From: JBCDCY01 sp039180875
GTDB lineage: Bacteria; Pseudomonadota; Alphaproteobacteria; Rhodobacterales; Rhodobacteraceae
DNA length: 64,000 nt
Assembly (NCBI GenBank): GCA_039180875.1
Contig: JBCDCY010000006.1
Location: 62,001 to 126,000 of the forward strand
Reading direction: 5' to 3'
Under the pieces are notes generated by a model. It saw only the letters and a list, made by a program, of their open reading frames with translations. It was not told the DNA's origin and ran no database searches. How positions within the stretch are numbered: the first letter of the stretch is position 1; every line of letters starts with the position of its first letter. The position numbers were made by a program, and so were the translations under genes. Shown piece by piece: positions 33,699 through 42,452 of this stretch.

Positions 33699-34858
33699 GC
33701 GCGCCGCTCCACCTCTCCCTGATCGCCGGGGAAGCCTCTGGCGACCAGCTCGGCGCCACCCTGATGGCGGGGCTGACGACGCTCCGCCCCGGCACCACCT
33801 TTTCCGGCGTCGGCGGGCCCTTGATGGCGGCGGAGGGCCTCGACAGCCTCTTCCCGATGCAGGATCTCTCCGTCATGGGCCTGGCGGAGGTGCTGCCCCA
33901 TCTGCCACGGCTGATCCGGCGCCTGGGCCAAGCGACGGAGCACGTGCTGACGACCCGACCGGACGCGCTCATCACCATCGACGCGCCGGACTTCAGTCTA
34001 CGGGTCACCGGGCGGGTGAAGGCGCGCCAGCCCAGCCTGCCGACGATCCACTACGTCGCCCCTTCGGTCTGGGCCTGGCGCCCCGGCCGCGCGGCGCGCA
34101 TGGCAAGGCATATCGACCACGTCCTGGCCCTGCTGCCCTTCGAGCCACCTTATATGACCGCCGCCGGCATGACCTGCGATTTCGTCGGCCACCCCGTCGC
34201 CGCCTGGCCCCAGCCCGACCCGGCGGCCTGCGACGCCTTTCGCGCCGAGCTCGGCCTGGGTGAGGGGCCGTTGCTGCTGCTCGCCCCAGGCTCGCGCCGG
34301 GGAGAGATCGCCCGGATGTGGCCGGCCTTCGCCGAGGTTGTGCGGCGGCTCCGGGCCGGGGCGCCAGACCTCCATGTCTGCGTTCCCGTGGCACCGGGGG
34401 TGCGGAGCGATCTGCTCACGCGCCTCCCTGCGCTCGGTCCCGCGATCCACACCCTGTTGCCGGAGGAGGGGGAGGGCCGGAAACGCCTCGCCTTCGCCGC
34501 CGCCGATGCCGCCCTCGTCACCTCGGGCACCGTGGCGCTGGAGATGGCGGCGGCCGGCACGCCCCATGTCTCCTGCTACCGGACCGGCGCGCTCACAGCC
34601 GCCATCGTCCGGCGCCTCCTCAAGATCGACACTGCGCACCTGGTCAATCTGGTGCTGGAGGAGCGCCTCGTGCCGGAATGCCTACAGGAGGACTGCACGC
34701 CGGAGCAGATCCTGGCGGCGCTCGGGCCGCTGCTTGTGGCGGGACCGGCGCGCGTGCACCAGAGCGACGGTTTCGACCGCGCGCTCCAGGCCCTCGGGCG
34801 AGGCGGAGAGGCGCCGGGGCTCCGCGCCGCGCACTCGGTGTTGCGGGCGCTGGGGTGA
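33695..34858 (+). CDS. lpxB: lipid-A-disaccharide synthase LpxB
   Basis: GT19 glycosyltransferase that joins lipid X to UDP-2,3-diacylglucosamine. The 387-residue protein starts with LSLIAGEASGDQLGA and has YVAPSVWAWRPGRA near residue 120 and the C-terminal VTSGTVALEMAAAGTP. It overlaps lpxI by 4 bp and is the last gene of the bamA-skp-fabZ-lpxA-lpxI-lpxB run; a strong intrinsic terminator follows 6 bp later. Confidence 0.97.
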   Translation: MSAPLHLSLIAGEASGDQLGATLMAGLTTLRPGTTFSGVGGPLMAAEGLDSLFPMQDLSVMGLAEVLPHLPRLIRRLGQATEHVLTTRPDALITIDAPDFSLRVTGRVKARQPSLPTIHYVAPSVWAWRPGRAARMARHIDHVLALLPFEPPYMTAAGMTCDFVGHPVAAWPQPDPAACDAFRAELGLGEGPLLLLAPGSRRGEIARMWPAFAEVVRRLRAGAPDLHVCVPVAPGVRSDLLTRLPALGPAIHTLLPEEGEGRKRLAFAAADAALVTSGTVALEMAAAGTPHVSCYRTGALTAAIVRRLLKIDTAHLVNLVLEERLVPECLQEDCTPEQILAALGPLLVAGPARVHQSDGFDRALQALGRGGEAPGLRAAHSVLRALG

Positions 34859-34863
34859 TCCGG

Positions 34864-34882
34864 AAGGGGCGCTGCCCCTTTT
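34864..34882 (+). terminator. intrinsic terminator after lpxB
   Basis: AAGGGGC-GCT-GCCCCTT followed by TT: perfect 7-bp GC-rich stem, 3-base loop and a T tract (TTTT in total), six bases past the lpxB stop. It closes the envelope/lipid A operon and may also work in reverse on gltA transcripts. Confidence 0.75.
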
Positions 34883-34901
34883 GCGCCTTCGGCACAATTC
34901 A

Positions 34902-34961
34902 CCCCGGGATACTTGGACCAACAGGAAAGCCGTTGAGGTTTGCTGCGAGTGGACGTGTCCC
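34902..34961. repeat. intergenic hairpin repeat, degenerate copy 3
   Basis: CCCCGGGATACTTGGACCAA followed by CAGGAAAGC and a partly complementary right arm ending TGGACGTGTCCC. It has the same order of elements as the repeats at 3741-3808 and 60714-60781 (GGGATA-TT-GGCCA, GAAAGC, closing GTGG...TCC) but with many changes. Like them, it lies between convergent genes, here lpxB and gltA. Confidence 0.5.
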
Positions 34962-35002
34962 TACCCGCAGCCACGCGCCTCCCTCGGTAGCGCCAACTCC
35001 AC

Positions 35003-36289
35003 TCAGCGGTTTTCCACCTCGACGTAATCGCGCAGCGTCTCGCCGGTGTAGAGCTGGCGCGGCCGGCCGATCTTCTGCTTGGGATCGGCCACCATTTCCT
35101 TCCACTGGGCGATCCAGCCGACGGTGCGCGACAGCGCAAAGATCGGCGTGAACATCGAGGTCGGCAGGCCCATGGCATCGAGAATGACGCCGGAATAGAA
35201 GTCGACGTTCGGGTAGAGCTTCTTCTCGATGAAGTAATCATCCTCGAGCGCGATTTTCTCAAGCTCTTTTGCCACTTGCAGCGCGGGGTTGTGGTCGATG
35301 CCGAGCAGGCCGAGCACCTCGTCCGCGCTCTCCTTCATCACCTTCGCGCGCGGGTCGAAGTTCTTGTAGACCCGATGCCCGAAGCCCATCAGGCGGAACG
35401 GATCGTCGCGGTCCTTGGCCCGGGCGATGAACTCCGGAATGCGGTCGACCGTGCCGATCTCGCGCAGCATCTCGAGGCAGGCCTGGTTCGCGCCGCCATG
35501 GGCCGGGCCCCAGAGGCAGGCGACCCCGGCCGCGATGCAGGCAAACGGATTGGCCTGGGAGGAGCCCGCCAGACGCACTGTCGACGTCGAGGCGTTCTGC
35601 TCGTGATCGGCGTGCAGCGTGAAGATCCGATCCATGGCGCGCGACAGGATCGGATCGACCTCGTAGGTCTCGCACGGCACCGCAAAGCACATGTGCAGAA
35701 AGTTCGCCGCATAATCCAGATCGTTGCGCGGATAGATGAACGGCTGACCGATCGAATATTTGTAGGCCCAGGCGCAGATCGTCGGCAGCTTGGCGATCAG
35801 CCGGATCGAGGCGACCTCGCGCTGCCAGGGATCGTTGATGTCGGTGGAGTCGTGGTAGAAGGCCGACATCGCGCCGACCACGCCGCAGACGATCGCCATC
35901 GGGTGAGCGTCGCGCCGGAACCCCCTGAAAAAGTTCGTCATCTGCTCGTGGAGCATCGTGTGATGCGTCACTCGCATCTCGAAATCCTCGAGCTGCTCGG
36001 CCGTTGGCAGCTCGCCGTAGAGCAGCAGGTAGGAGACCTCGAGGTAGTGGCTCTTCTCTGCCAGCTGGTCGATCGGGTAGCCGCGATACAGCAACTCGCC
36101 CTTGTCGCCGTCGATGTAGGTGATGCTGCTGTCGCAGGCCGCGGTCGAGGTGAAACCCGGGTCGTAGGTGAACACGTCCCCTTGGGCGTAGAGCTTGGTG
36201 ATGTCGATGACCTTGGGCCCCACCGTCGGACTATGGACGGGCAGATCGAGGGTGGTCTCGCCGAGCTGGAGTTTCGCCGTGTCAGTCAT
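35003..36289 (-). CDS. gltA: citrate synthase
   Basis: Condenses oxaloacetate and acetyl-CoA at the entry to the TCA cycle. The 428-residue protein is the hexameric type II form, with an N-terminal beta-rich extension and GFTSTAACDSSITYIDGDKG. Catalytic and substrate-binding residues are in ADHEQNASTSTVRLAG, GPAHGGANQ and GFGHRVYKNFDPRA. A good ribosome site (AGGGGGT) lies before the ATG. It is 102 bp downstream of gltX on the same strand. Confidence 0.98.
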   Translation of the reverse strand: MTDTAKLQLGETTLDLPVHSPTVGPKVIDITKLYAQGDVFTYDPGFTSTAACDSSITYIDGDKGELLYRGYPIDQLAEKSHYLEVSYLLLYGELPTAEQLEDFEMRVTHHTMLHEQMTNFFRGFRRDAHPMAIVCGVVGAMSAFYHDSTDINDPWQREVASIRLIAKLPTICAWAYKYSIGQPFIYPRNDLDYAANFLHMCFAVPCETYEVDPILSRAMDRIFTLHADHEQNASTSTVRLAGSSQANPFACIAAGVACLWGPAHGGANQACLEMLREIGTVDRIPEFIARAKDRDDPFRLMGFGHRVYKNFDPRAKVMKESADEVLGLLGIDHNPALQVAKELEKIALEDDYFIEKKLYPNVDFYSGVILDAMGLPTSMFTPIFALSRTVGWIAQWKEMVADPKQKIGRPRQLYTGETLRDYVEVENR

Positions 36290-36391
36290 GGAAGACCCCC
36301 TGTCTGGTCGCCCGAATGCGGCCGGTCCCGCGGTGGCGGTGGTGTGTCTGGCCCGATCCCCGGCGCGATGGCGGGGTGGGCAGCGCGAACG

Positions 36392-37810
36392 CTAGGGCAC
36401 GCGAAGTGCATCCTCAAGCCGCGCGATGCTTTCGTCCTTGCCGAGAACTGTCAGGACATCGAAGACCCCGGGGGAGGCGGCACGACCCGTCAGCGCGGCG
36501 CGGACGGGCTGGGCAACCTTGCCGAATTTCAGGTCTCGATCCTCCGCAAATTGCCGTAGCTGAGCCTCTAGCTCGGCACGCGACCAATCTACTTTTTGCA
36601 GGTGCGAAGTCAACTCCGACAACACGGTGCGGCTGTCGGGTGCCAGGGTGGCCGCGGCTTCTTCATCGAAATCGAGCGGGCGTTCGGCAAGAATAAAGTA
36701 GGCGTTTTCGTACAATTCTGCCACTGTCTTCGCACGTTCTTTCAGCGCAGGCATCGCGACCGACAACCATTCGCGCCGTGTCGGATCGTCGATCGGGCTT
36801 TGCTGCGCCGCAGCGTGCTCGACCAGCGCCTCGACCAGCGCCGCGTCCGGCATCGCCCGGATGTGCTGACCGGAGAGAGAGGCGAGTTTCTGCAGGTCGA
36901 GCCGGGCCGGCGACTTGCCGATGGCCTCGAGACCGAACCAGGCGACGGCCTGTTCGGTGCTGAAGAACTCCTCGTCCCCATGGCTCCAGCCGAGGCGCGC
37001 CAGGTAGTTACGCAAGGCGGCGGATGGAAAGCCCATGTCCCGATAGGCCTCAATGCCGAGGGCGCCGTGACGTTTGGAGAGCTTGGCGCCGTCCGGTCCG
37101 TGGATCAGGGGAATATGGGCGAAGACCGGCACCGGCCAGTCCATCGCCTGGAAGATCAGGCTTTGCCGCGCCGCGTTGGTCAGATGGTCGTCGCCGCGGA
37201 TCACGTGGCTGACGCCCATATCGTGGTCGTCGACGACGACGGCCAGCATGTAGGTGGGCGTGCCGTCCGAGCGCAGCAGGATCAAATCGTCGAGCGTGCC
37301 GTTCTGCCAGGTGCAGGGGCCCTGCACGGCGTCCTCGACCACTGTCTCGCCCTCACGCGGGGCTTTCAGGCGGATGGCGTAGGGGGCATCGGGGTGATCG
37401 CTGCGCTCGCGCCAGGGGCTGAGGAAGATCGGCGCCTCGCCGGCCGCCTTTGCCTTCTCCCGCGCCGCGGCGATCTCCTCCGCCGTGGAAAAGCACTTGT
37501 AGGCCAGGCCCCGGTCGAGCAGTTGCTCTGCCACCTCGCGGTGACGGCCGGCCCGGGAGAACTGGCTCACCGCCTCACCGTCCCAGTCGAGGCCGAGCCA
37601 GCGCAGCCCGTCGAAGATCGCCTGGGTCGCTTCCTCGGTCGAGCGGGCGCGGTCGGTGTCCTCGATCCGGAGCAGGAAGCGCCCGCCATGATGGCGCGCG
37701 AACAGCCAGTTGAAGAGCGCCGTGCGCGCCCCTCCGATGTGCAGAAAACCGGTGGGGGAGGGGGCGAACCGCGTCACCACCTGCCCGTCGTTGCCCGCGC
37801 CGATCGCCAT
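36392..37810 (-). CDS. gltX: glutamyl-tRNA synthetase
   Basis: Class I aminoacyl-tRNA synthetase charging tRNA-Glu. The 472-residue protein has TRFAPSPTGFLHIGGARTAL (the HIGH-type motif) and KLSKRHGALG (the KMSKS-type motif) near residue 245. The ATG at 37808-37810 is preferred because GAAGGG lies upstream of it; a GTG at 37831 would extend the protein by seven residues without a ribosome site. Alphaproteobacteria often have two GltX paralogues; only this one is in the window. Confidence 0.95.
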   Translation of the reverse strand: MAIGAGNDGQVVTRFAPSPTGFLHIGGARTALFNWLFARHHGGRFLLRIEDTDRARSTEEATQAIFDGLRWLGLDWDGEAVSQFSRAGRHREVAEQLLDRGLAYKCFSTAEEIAAAREKAKAAGEAPIFLSPWRERSDHPDAPYAIRLKAPREGETVVEDAVQGPCTWQNGTLDDLILLRSDGTPTYMLAVVVDDHDMGVSHVIRGDDHLTNAARQSLIFQAMDWPVPVFAHIPLIHGPDGAKLSKRHGALGIEAYRDMGFPSAALRNYLARLGWSHGDEEFFSTEQAVAWFGLEAIGKSPARLDLQKLASLSGQHIRAMPDAALVEALVEHAAAQQSPIDDPTRREWLSVAMPALKERAKTVAELYENAYFILAERPLDFDEEAAATLAPDSRTVLSELTSHLQKVDWSRAELEAQLRQFAEDRDLKFGKVAQPVRAALTGRAASPGVFDVLTVLGKDESIARLEDALRVP

Positions 37811-37836
37811 CGCGCTTAACCCTTCGTTCACCAGGA

Positions 37837-39909
37837 ATGGGAGAGATGGAGCCCTGGGGCGGTTCTAGGCCATCGCGCGCGCCCCGAAAAGGTGGCGCAG
37901 GGGTGATGGTGTCGGCCTGGCTGGAACCGCAGCGGAGTGTCCTGGTCCTCTGGACCCCGGTGGGCCTGGGCATCGGCATCTGGCTCTATTTCCTCAGCCC
38001 GGTGGAGCCGCCGCCCTACTGGGTCGGCGTTGGCGTCGCCGTGGCGCTGCTGCCGGCGATCGCGTTCTGGCGCCGCGGACTGCTGGCGAGCACCCTCGGC
38101 CTCGCCGGCTTCGTGCTGATGCTGGGCTTCGGGCTCGCCACATTGCGCGCCCATCTGGTGGCGGCCCCGGTGCTGGAGGAGAGCTATCGCGGCCCGGTGA
38201 TCGGCCGGATCGTGGAGTTGAGCCGCAGCCAAAGCAACTATCCGCGGGTCCTGCTCGACCAGGTGCGCCTGAGCGGTGCCGCCGCCCCGACCCGCGTGCG
38301 GGTGAGCCTGATCGCCGACAATGCGCATCTGACGCTCGCGCCGGGGCAGGAGATCATGCTGATGGCCGATCTCAGCCCGCCGGGTGCGCCGGTGGAGCCT
38401 GGCGGCTTCGACTTCCGCCGCATGGCCTGGTTTGAGGGATTGGGCGCCGTCGGCTACTCCCGCACGCCGGCGGTGGAGCTGGAGCGGCCGGGGCCGGCGG
38501 TGGCACCCGGCATCGACCTCGGCATCGTGCGGCTACGGATGGCCATCGCCGACGGTATCCGGGCGCGGATGGAGGCACGCTCCGGCGGCTTCGCAGCAGC
38601 GATCCTGACCGGGGACCGCTCCAGCGTCGATCCCGCGACGCTCTCAGACCTGCGCGCCTCGAACCTCGCCCATCTCCTGGCGATCTCCGGGTTGCACATG
38701 GGATTGCTCACGGCCTTCGTCTTCGCCCTGGTGCGCTATGGTCTGACGGTCGTGCCAGCGATCGCGCTCCGCCTGCCGATCAAGAAGATCGGCGCAATCG
38801 CGGCCATGGCGGCGGGGCTCTTCTATCTGGTGCTCTCAGGCGCCAGCGTGGCGACCCAGCGGGCCTTCGTCATGGCGGCCGTCGTGCTGGTGGCGATCCT
38901 ACTCGACCGCCCGGCGGTGACGCTGCGCGCCGTGGCCCTGGCGGCAACCATCATCCTGGTCGTGCGGCCGGAGAGTATGATGGGCGCGGGCTTTCAGATG
39001 TCGTTCGCAGCGACCACGGCGCTCGTCGCCACGTTCGAGCTGTTGCGCCACCAGGCCTGGTGGCGGGACGAGGGGCGGGGTTGGGTGAGCCGCCTGCGCC
39101 CAGTGCTCGCGCTGGTCATCACCTCCGCCGTGGCTGGGGCGGCGACTGCGCCGTTTTCGGCCTTTCACTTCAACACGATGGCGCAGTACGGCCTGATCGC
39201 CAATCTGATCGCCGTGCCGTTGATGGGCATGCTGGTGATGCCGGCCGCGGTGATCGCCGGCCTGCTCACGCCGCTCGGGCAGGAGGCGTTGGCGCTTTGG
39301 GTGATGGGGCAGGGGATCGACGCCATCCTCGCCATCGCCCATCTGGTGGCCAGTTGGGAAGGCTCGGTGCTGCGGATCAAGGCGGGCAGCGGCGCCGTGC
39401 TGCCATGCCTCACGCTCGGCGCGGTCTTCATCCTGCTCTGGCGGGGGCGGCTCCGCTGGCTCGGCCTGGCGCCGATGCTGTCGGCCGCCGCGCTCTGGCT
39501 CGCAACGCCGCGCCCGGACGTGCTGATCACCGAGACCGGGCGCCTGGTCGGGGTTCTGAACGACGGCGTCCGGGCGCTAAATCGTAAGCGCGGAGAGGGG
39601 TTTGCCGCCCGAACTTGGCTCGAAAACGACGGCGACGAAGCGGATCAGGCGGGCGCCGCCGCCCGTGGTCCGACGGACCGAGCGTGGCAGATTGCCCATG
39701 CGGGGGGCGGGACGATCTACCATGGCGCCCCGTCCGGAGACTGCTCCTCCACCGATCTGCTGCTCTTCGCCGACGCCGATCCCGGCTTGCCGTGTCGCGC
39801 CATCGCCCGCAGCGATCTAGAGCGGCGGGGGGCGTTGGCCGTGCGCTGGACGGGCCGTGAATGGCGCATCCACGGCGCACGCGATCAGTCCACGCGACTT
39901 TGGCAATAA
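37837..39909 (+). CDS. comEC: ComEC/Rec2-family DNA uptake channel protein
   Basis: Large inner-membrane protein of up to 690 residues resembling the channel that carries transforming DNA into the cytoplasm. It has an N-terminal DUF4131-like soluble region, then the Competence domain from about 230 with LAHLLAISGLHMGLLTAFVF and about ten hydrophobic segments. The C-terminal 140 residues are soluble but show no HxHxDH zinc motif, so the metallo-beta-lactamase-like domain of full ComEC is missing or degenerate. Start uncertain: the ATG at 37906 (MVSAWLEPQ) is a plausible alternative, since residues 1-23 look non-coding. Divergent from gltX. Confidence 0.88.
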   Translation: MGEMEPWGGSRPSRAPRKGGAGVMVSAWLEPQRSVLVLWTPVGLGIGIWLYFLSPVEPPPYWVGVGVAVALLPAIAFWRRGLLASTLGLAGFVLMLGFGLATLRAHLVAAPVLEESYRGPVIGRIVELSRSQSNYPRVLLDQVRLSGAAAPTRVRVSLIADNAHLTLAPGQEIMLMADLSPPGAPVEPGGFDFRRMAWFEGLGAVGYSRTPAVELERPGPAVAPGIDLGIVRLRMAIADGIRARMEARSGGFAAAILTGDRSSVDPATLSDLRASNLAHLLAISGLHMGLLTAFVFALVRYGLTVVPAIALRLPIKKIGAIAAMAAGLFYLVLSGASVATQRAFVMAAVVLVAILLDRPAVTLRAVALAATIILVVRPESMMGAGFQMSFAATTALVATFELLRHQAWWRDEGRGWVSRLRPVLALVITSAVAGAATAPFSAFHFNTMAQYGLIANLIAVPLMGMLVMPAAVIAGLLTPLGQEALALWVMGQGIDAILAIAHLVASWEGSVLRIKAGSGAVLPCLTLGAVFILLWRGRLRWLGLAPMLSAAALWLATPRPDVLITETGRLVGVLNDGVRALNRKRGEGFAARTWLENDGDEADQAGAAARGPTDRAWQIAHAGGGTIYHGAPSGDCSSTDLLLFADADPGLPCRAIARSDLERRGALAVRWTGREWRIHGARDQSTRLWQ

Positions 39910-39932
39910 TTTCTCAGAAGGTGCTGATCCGA

Positions 39933-40619
39933 CTAGTAATTCCGGATCAGACCGACCAGCTTGCCTTGGATGGAGATCTGATCGGCGCGGTAGACCCGGG
40001 TCTCATAGACCGGGTTGGCCGCCTCGAGTGCGACGGCGGAGCCACGGCGGCGAAGACGCTTCAGCGTGGCCTCTTCACCCTCGACCAAAGCGACGATGAT
40101 GTCGCCGTTCTCGGCATCGGTCTGCTCGCGGATCACCACGACGTCGCCGTTGTGGATGCCGGCCTCGATCATCGAGTCGCCCTTGACTTCCAACGCGAAG
40201 TGTTTGCTGGCCGAGGCGATCATGTCGCCCGGCACGGAGACCGTGTGGGAGACATGCTGGATCGCCTCGATCGGCGTACCGGCGGCGATCCGGCCCATCA
40301 CCGGCAGTTCGTGCGCCGTTGCCGAGACGGGCAGCGACGACGCCGGCGGATCGGTGACGCCGCCTGGAATGACTTCCGGCCGGAAGGTGCGGGCCGGCTC
40401 AGCACCGTTCGGCATCCGCAGGACTTCGATTGCCCGGGCGCGGTGCGGCAAGCGGCGCACAAAACCACGCTCCTCGAGCGCCGTGATCAAGCGGTGGATG
40501 CCGGACTTGGAGCGCAGATCGAGTGCCTCCTTCATCTCGTCGAACGACGGGGAGACACCATTGGCTTTTAGGCGCTCTTGAATAAAAACCAGAAGCTCAA
40601 GCTGTTTCTTGGTCAGCAT
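39933..40619 (-). CDS. lexA: SOS repressor LexA
   Basis: Represses DNA-damage genes and is inactivated by RecA-stimulated self-cleavage. The 228-residue protein begins MLTKKQLELLVFIQERLKAN, a winged helix-turn-helix. The cleavage site Ala113-Gly114 is in GRIAAGTPIEA, the catalytic Ser149 in KGDSMIEAG and Lys187 in EATLKRL. All functional residues are present. Its promoter carries an alphaproteobacterial SOS box, so it is autoregulated. Convergent with comEC, 23 bp apart. Confidence 0.98.
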   Translation of the reverse strand: MLTKKQLELLVFIQERLKANGVSPSFDEMKEALDLRSKSGIHRLITALEERGFVRRLPHRARAIEVLRMPNGAEPARTFRPEVIPGGVTDPPASSLPVSATAHELPVMGRIAAGTPIEAIQHVSHTVSVPGDMIASASKHFALEVKGDSMIEAGIHNGDVVVIREQTDAENGDIIVALVEGEEATLKRLRRRGSAVALEAANPVYETRVYRADQISIQGKLVGLIRNY

Positions 40620-40660
40620 GCCGTGCCTCATCACATCGTTATGCTTTGCTGTCGCCAAAC

Positions 40661-40675
40661 GTTCTACGTTGGTTC
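40661..40675 (-). promoter_or_regulatory. LexA-binding site (SOS box)
   Basis: On the plus strand GTTC-TACGTTG-GTTC, an exact match to the alphaproteobacterial LexA consensus GTTC-N7-GTTC, 42 bp upstream of the lexA start. It overlaps the -10 box of the lexA promoter, the expected position for autorepression. Confidence 0.9.
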
Positions 40676-40689
40676 CCGTTTTGTGTCAA
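40661..40689 (-). promoter_or_regulatory. lexA promoter
   Basis: Reverse strand perfect -35 box TTGACA (40684-40689), 17-bp spacer and -10 TAGAAC (40661-40666). The SOS box covers the -10 and the downstream half of the spacer, so LexA would block RNA polymerase directly. Confidence 0.8.
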
Positions 40690-40732
40690 CCAGGCACGGC
40701 AACCGCTAGATCTAGAAAACACATAATACTCA

Positions 40733-42076
40733 TTATTGGACTTTTACCTGGGCCGAGATGCTGGGATGAGCCGCGAAAAACCGCGCCCTCTCGGCCGCCG
40801 ACCAGCGCACGTCGAGGCGCATGCCACCCGCCCCGGCGCGCTCGGCCAGCACCAGGTGGCGGTCGTGCAGCCAGGCCCGGGCGGCGCCGTCGGCGAACGG
40901 GATCCGCAGCTGCACGGTCGAGGTCGGCTCGGCGAGCGTCATCTCGATCGCGGCGAGCAGGTCGCCGATCCCCTCGCCCGTCGCTGCGCTCACGCTGATG
41001 GCGCCCGGGGCTTCGAGCCGCAGATCGCGCAGCACATCCGGCGCTAAGATGTCGATCTTGTTCCAAATCTCCGCGATGCGCTCACCATCGACATCGACCC
41101 CGAGGGTCGCCAGGATGTCGCGCACATCGGCCGCCTGCACCGCGCTTTCGGGATGGGCGATGTCGCGGACATGCAGGATGAGGTCGGCCTCCAGCACCTC
41201 CTCCAACGTCGCGCGGAAGGCCGCCACCAACTCCGTCGGCAGGTCGGAGACGAAGCCGACGGTGTCGGAGAGGATGATCTGCCGGCCGGAGGGCAGCTTC
41301 ACCGCCCGCATCGTCGGATCGAGGGTGGCGAAGAGCATGTCCTTGGCGGGCACCGATGCATCTGTCAACCGATTGAAAAGGCTCGATTTACCGGCATTGG
41401 TGTAGCCCACTAGGGCGACGATCGGATACGGCACCCGGGCGCGCGCCCGGCGGTGCAGGGCGCGGGTCTTGGCCACCCGACCGAGGGCGCGCTTGATGCG
41501 GTCGATCTCGGCCGAGATGGCGCGGCGGTCCGCCTCGATCTGGGTCTCCCCGGGGCCGCCGACAAAGCCGAGGCCGCCGCGCTGGCGCTCCAGGTGGGTC
41601 CAGCTCCGCACCAAGCGGGATTTCTGGTAGGTCAGGTGCGCCAGGTCGACCTGCAGCACCCCCTCTCGCGTGCGGGCCCGGTCGGCGAAGATCTCCAGGA
41701 TCAGCCCGGTGCGGTCGAGGATCTTGAGCTTCCAAGCCCGCTCCAGATTGCGCTGCTGCACCGGGCTGAGCGGGCCGTCGACGATCACCAGGCCCACCTC
41801 GTCGGCCTTGAGGCGCGTGCCCAGCTCCTCCACCCGGCCGGGGCCAAAGAGCATGCCCGGCCGGGGCGCGTCGACCCGCACGACCTCTGCCAGGCAGATG
41901 TCGAGCGACAGCGCCCGGGCAAGGTTCACCGCCTCGGCCAAGGCATGGGCCGGCGCCCGGCGCGGGCGGGCGGCACCGTTTGCGCCCCCTGCCCGGCCCG
42001 TCAGCGCCGGATGGAGCACGGCCGTGCGCATCGGGCGCCCGGCCGTGGTTATCTCAGCTTGCTTCGTCTCCGTCAT
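40733..42076 (-). CDS. hflX: ribosome-associated GTPase HflX
   Basis: GTPase that can split or rescue stalled ribosomes. The 447-residue protein has the N-terminal HflX domain (VIVDGPLSPVQQRNLER), a glycine-rich linker GGLGFVGGPGETQIE and the G domain with GYTNAGKSSLFNRLT, DTVGFVSDLP and NKID. The start overlaps the hfq 3' end by 23 bp. This hfq-hflX pairing is conserved widely in proteobacteria. Confidence 0.96.
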   Translation of the reverse strand: MTETKQAEITTAGRPMRTAVLHPALTGRAGGANGAARPRRAPAHALAEAVNLARALSLDICLAEVVRVDAPRPGMLFGPGRVEELGTRLKADEVGLVIVDGPLSPVQQRNLERAWKLKILDRTGLILEIFADRARTREGVLQVDLAHLTYQKSRLVRSWTHLERQRGGLGFVGGPGETQIEADRRAISAEIDRIKRALGRVAKTRALHRRARARVPYPIVALVGYTNAGKSSLFNRLTDASVPAKDMLFATLDPTMRAVKLPSGRQIILSDTVGFVSDLPTELVAAFRATLEEVLEADLILHVRDIAHPESAVQAADVRDILATLGVDVDGERIAEIWNKIDILAPDVLRDLRLEAPGAISVSAATGEGIGDLLAAIEMTLAEPTSTVQLRIPFADGAARAWLHDRHLVLAERAGAGGMRLDVRWSAAERARFFAAHPSISAQVKVQ

Positions 42077-42293
42077 AGAGGCTGATCGGTTGCGATGGCA
42101 TAACGGTCGAGATCGCGTGCTTGTAGACCAGTTGAGACTGTCCGTCCCGGCGCAGCAGGACGCAGAAATTGTCGAACCATGTGATCACACCCTGAAGCTT
42201 AACGCCGTTCACCAAGAATATGGTGACGGGAATCTTGCCCTTCCGGACGTGGTTGAGAAAAATGTCCTGCAAGTTTTGTCGTTCCGAGGCCAT
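42054..42293 (-). CDS. hfq: RNA chaperone Hfq
   Basis: 79-residue Sm-like hexameric RNA chaperone for small-RNA regulation. It begins MASERQNLQDIFLNHVRKGK, with the Sm1 motif VNGVKLQGVITWFDNFCVLL and the Sm2 motif YKHAISTVMP. Length is typical of alphaproteobacterial Hfq, which lacks the long C-terminal tail. AGGGAG lies before the ATG. Upstream is a 159-bp gap to trkH with no clear promoter that I can assign. Confidence 0.98.
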   Translation of the reverse strand: MASERQNLQDIFLNHVRKGKIPVTIFLVNGVKLQGVITWFDNFCVLLRRDGQSQLVYKHAISTVMPSQPISLYDGDEAS

Positions 42294-42452
42294 GTGATCG
42301 TGGCTCCCTGTTTTTTTGTTCGCCGGGATCGGCTGGACCGACGGGTTTTTTCAGCAGTGCAAGAGTGATCGGTCTCGACGTGCGCATCCAGCCGGGCGTT
42401 CCGGCCCGTGATGGCGCGGAGCCTAGAGGGTTAACGCGGCTCTGCAAAGGCG

